A stretch of DNA of 64,000 bases from Pelagomonas calceolata. Taxonomy: Eukaryota; Sar; Pelagophyceae; Pelagomonadales; Pelagomonadaceae. This document shows, one piece after another, positions 63,957-64,000 of this stretch. The number at the start of each line of letters is the position of its first letter. The first letter of the stretch is position 1. The notes below the pieces were generated by a model. It did not search any database. It had not been told where the DNA came from and was given only the letters and a program-made list of their open reading frames with translations. A program made the position numbers and the translations under genes. The stretch covers positions 3,934,501 through 3,998,500 of the forward strand of contig CAKKNE010000002.1 of NCBI GenBank assembly GCA_918797485.1. Direction: 5' to 3'.

Positions 63957-64000
63957 TGTTTTCTTGTGTGTCTTCTTGCTACTGTCTCGTCCCTATGCAT

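Noticed and set aside
1-64000. CRISPR array, bacterial operon or virus-like element
   Set aside because: No array of spaced direct repeats, no ribosome-binding sites ahead of ORFs, and no capsid, integrase or reverse-transcriptase frames; the only tandem arrays are the minisatellite, the tRNA unit and the DUF285 repeats.

Overview
The window is GC-rich nuclear DNA of a compact eukaryotic genome. Long open frames, GT-AG introns of about 75-230 bases, nuclear-type tRNA genes, and eukaryote-only families (RAB3GAP2-like, PrimPol, alpha-kinase, U-box, CWF19L1, Ctr copper transporter, PheRS alpha) exclude a prokaryote. Several introns share a short core that forms inverted repeats, the mark of introner elements known from the pelagophyte alga Aureococcus and the prasinophyte Micromonas. 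I infer a marine microalga, most likely a pelagophyte stramenopile; this placement is inference, not proof.

Layout. 1-840: 5' end of a U-box gene and a rearranged array of DUF285 leucine-rich repeats. 837-5498: a very large Golgi-type sulfotransferase/glycosyltransferase. 5956-13331: a Pro-rich protein, an aquaporin, a PEMT-type phospholipid methyltransferase, phosphoglycerate mutase (one introner), phenylalanyl-tRNA synthetase alpha (one introner) and a protein with an RNase H1-type hybrid-binding domain. 13437-18742: a secreted protein of unknown function and a recent direct segmental duplication carrying its 5' end and a tRNA-Gly(GCC) gene (three copies in all), with a minisatellite and a rearranged pseudogene copy between. 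19075-25545: a B-box/IQ/SAM protein with three introns and a RING-vWA-alpha-kinase-MYND protein. 25620-36879: prolyl hydroxylase with a 38-codon ORF just upstream, Sel1, ankyrin, F-box/kelch, RAB3GAP2-like, PAF-acetylhydrolase-like and EF-hand genes. 37298-49107: a 2OG-oxygenase/Ctr copper transporter fusion, EF-hand/WW protein, CWF19L1 with an RRM, a small split-frame gene, another 2OG-oxygenase, PrimPol and an EGF/thioredoxin-fold protein. 49174-63956: two large coiled-coil proteins, a membrane protein whose ORF contains a tRNA-Trp gene, a methyltransferase with a small ORF just upstream, a patatin-like lipase, a small membrane protein and a TPR protein.

Organisation. Genes alternate strand almost one by one, so most spacers are either divergent promoters or very short convergent 3' junctions (down to 0 bases between stop codons). 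Nine spacers, all 5' of genes and seven clearly divergent, carry one copy of a 22-25-base inverted-repeat motif, GCTAGTGTCTTACA followed by a short gap and CGCTAGC. It looks like a shared promoter element and I rate it the most interesting unexplained signal, with the introners second. The genes do not form one pathway; the shared features are architectural: bidirectional promoters, possible dicistronic units, introners and unusual domain fusions.
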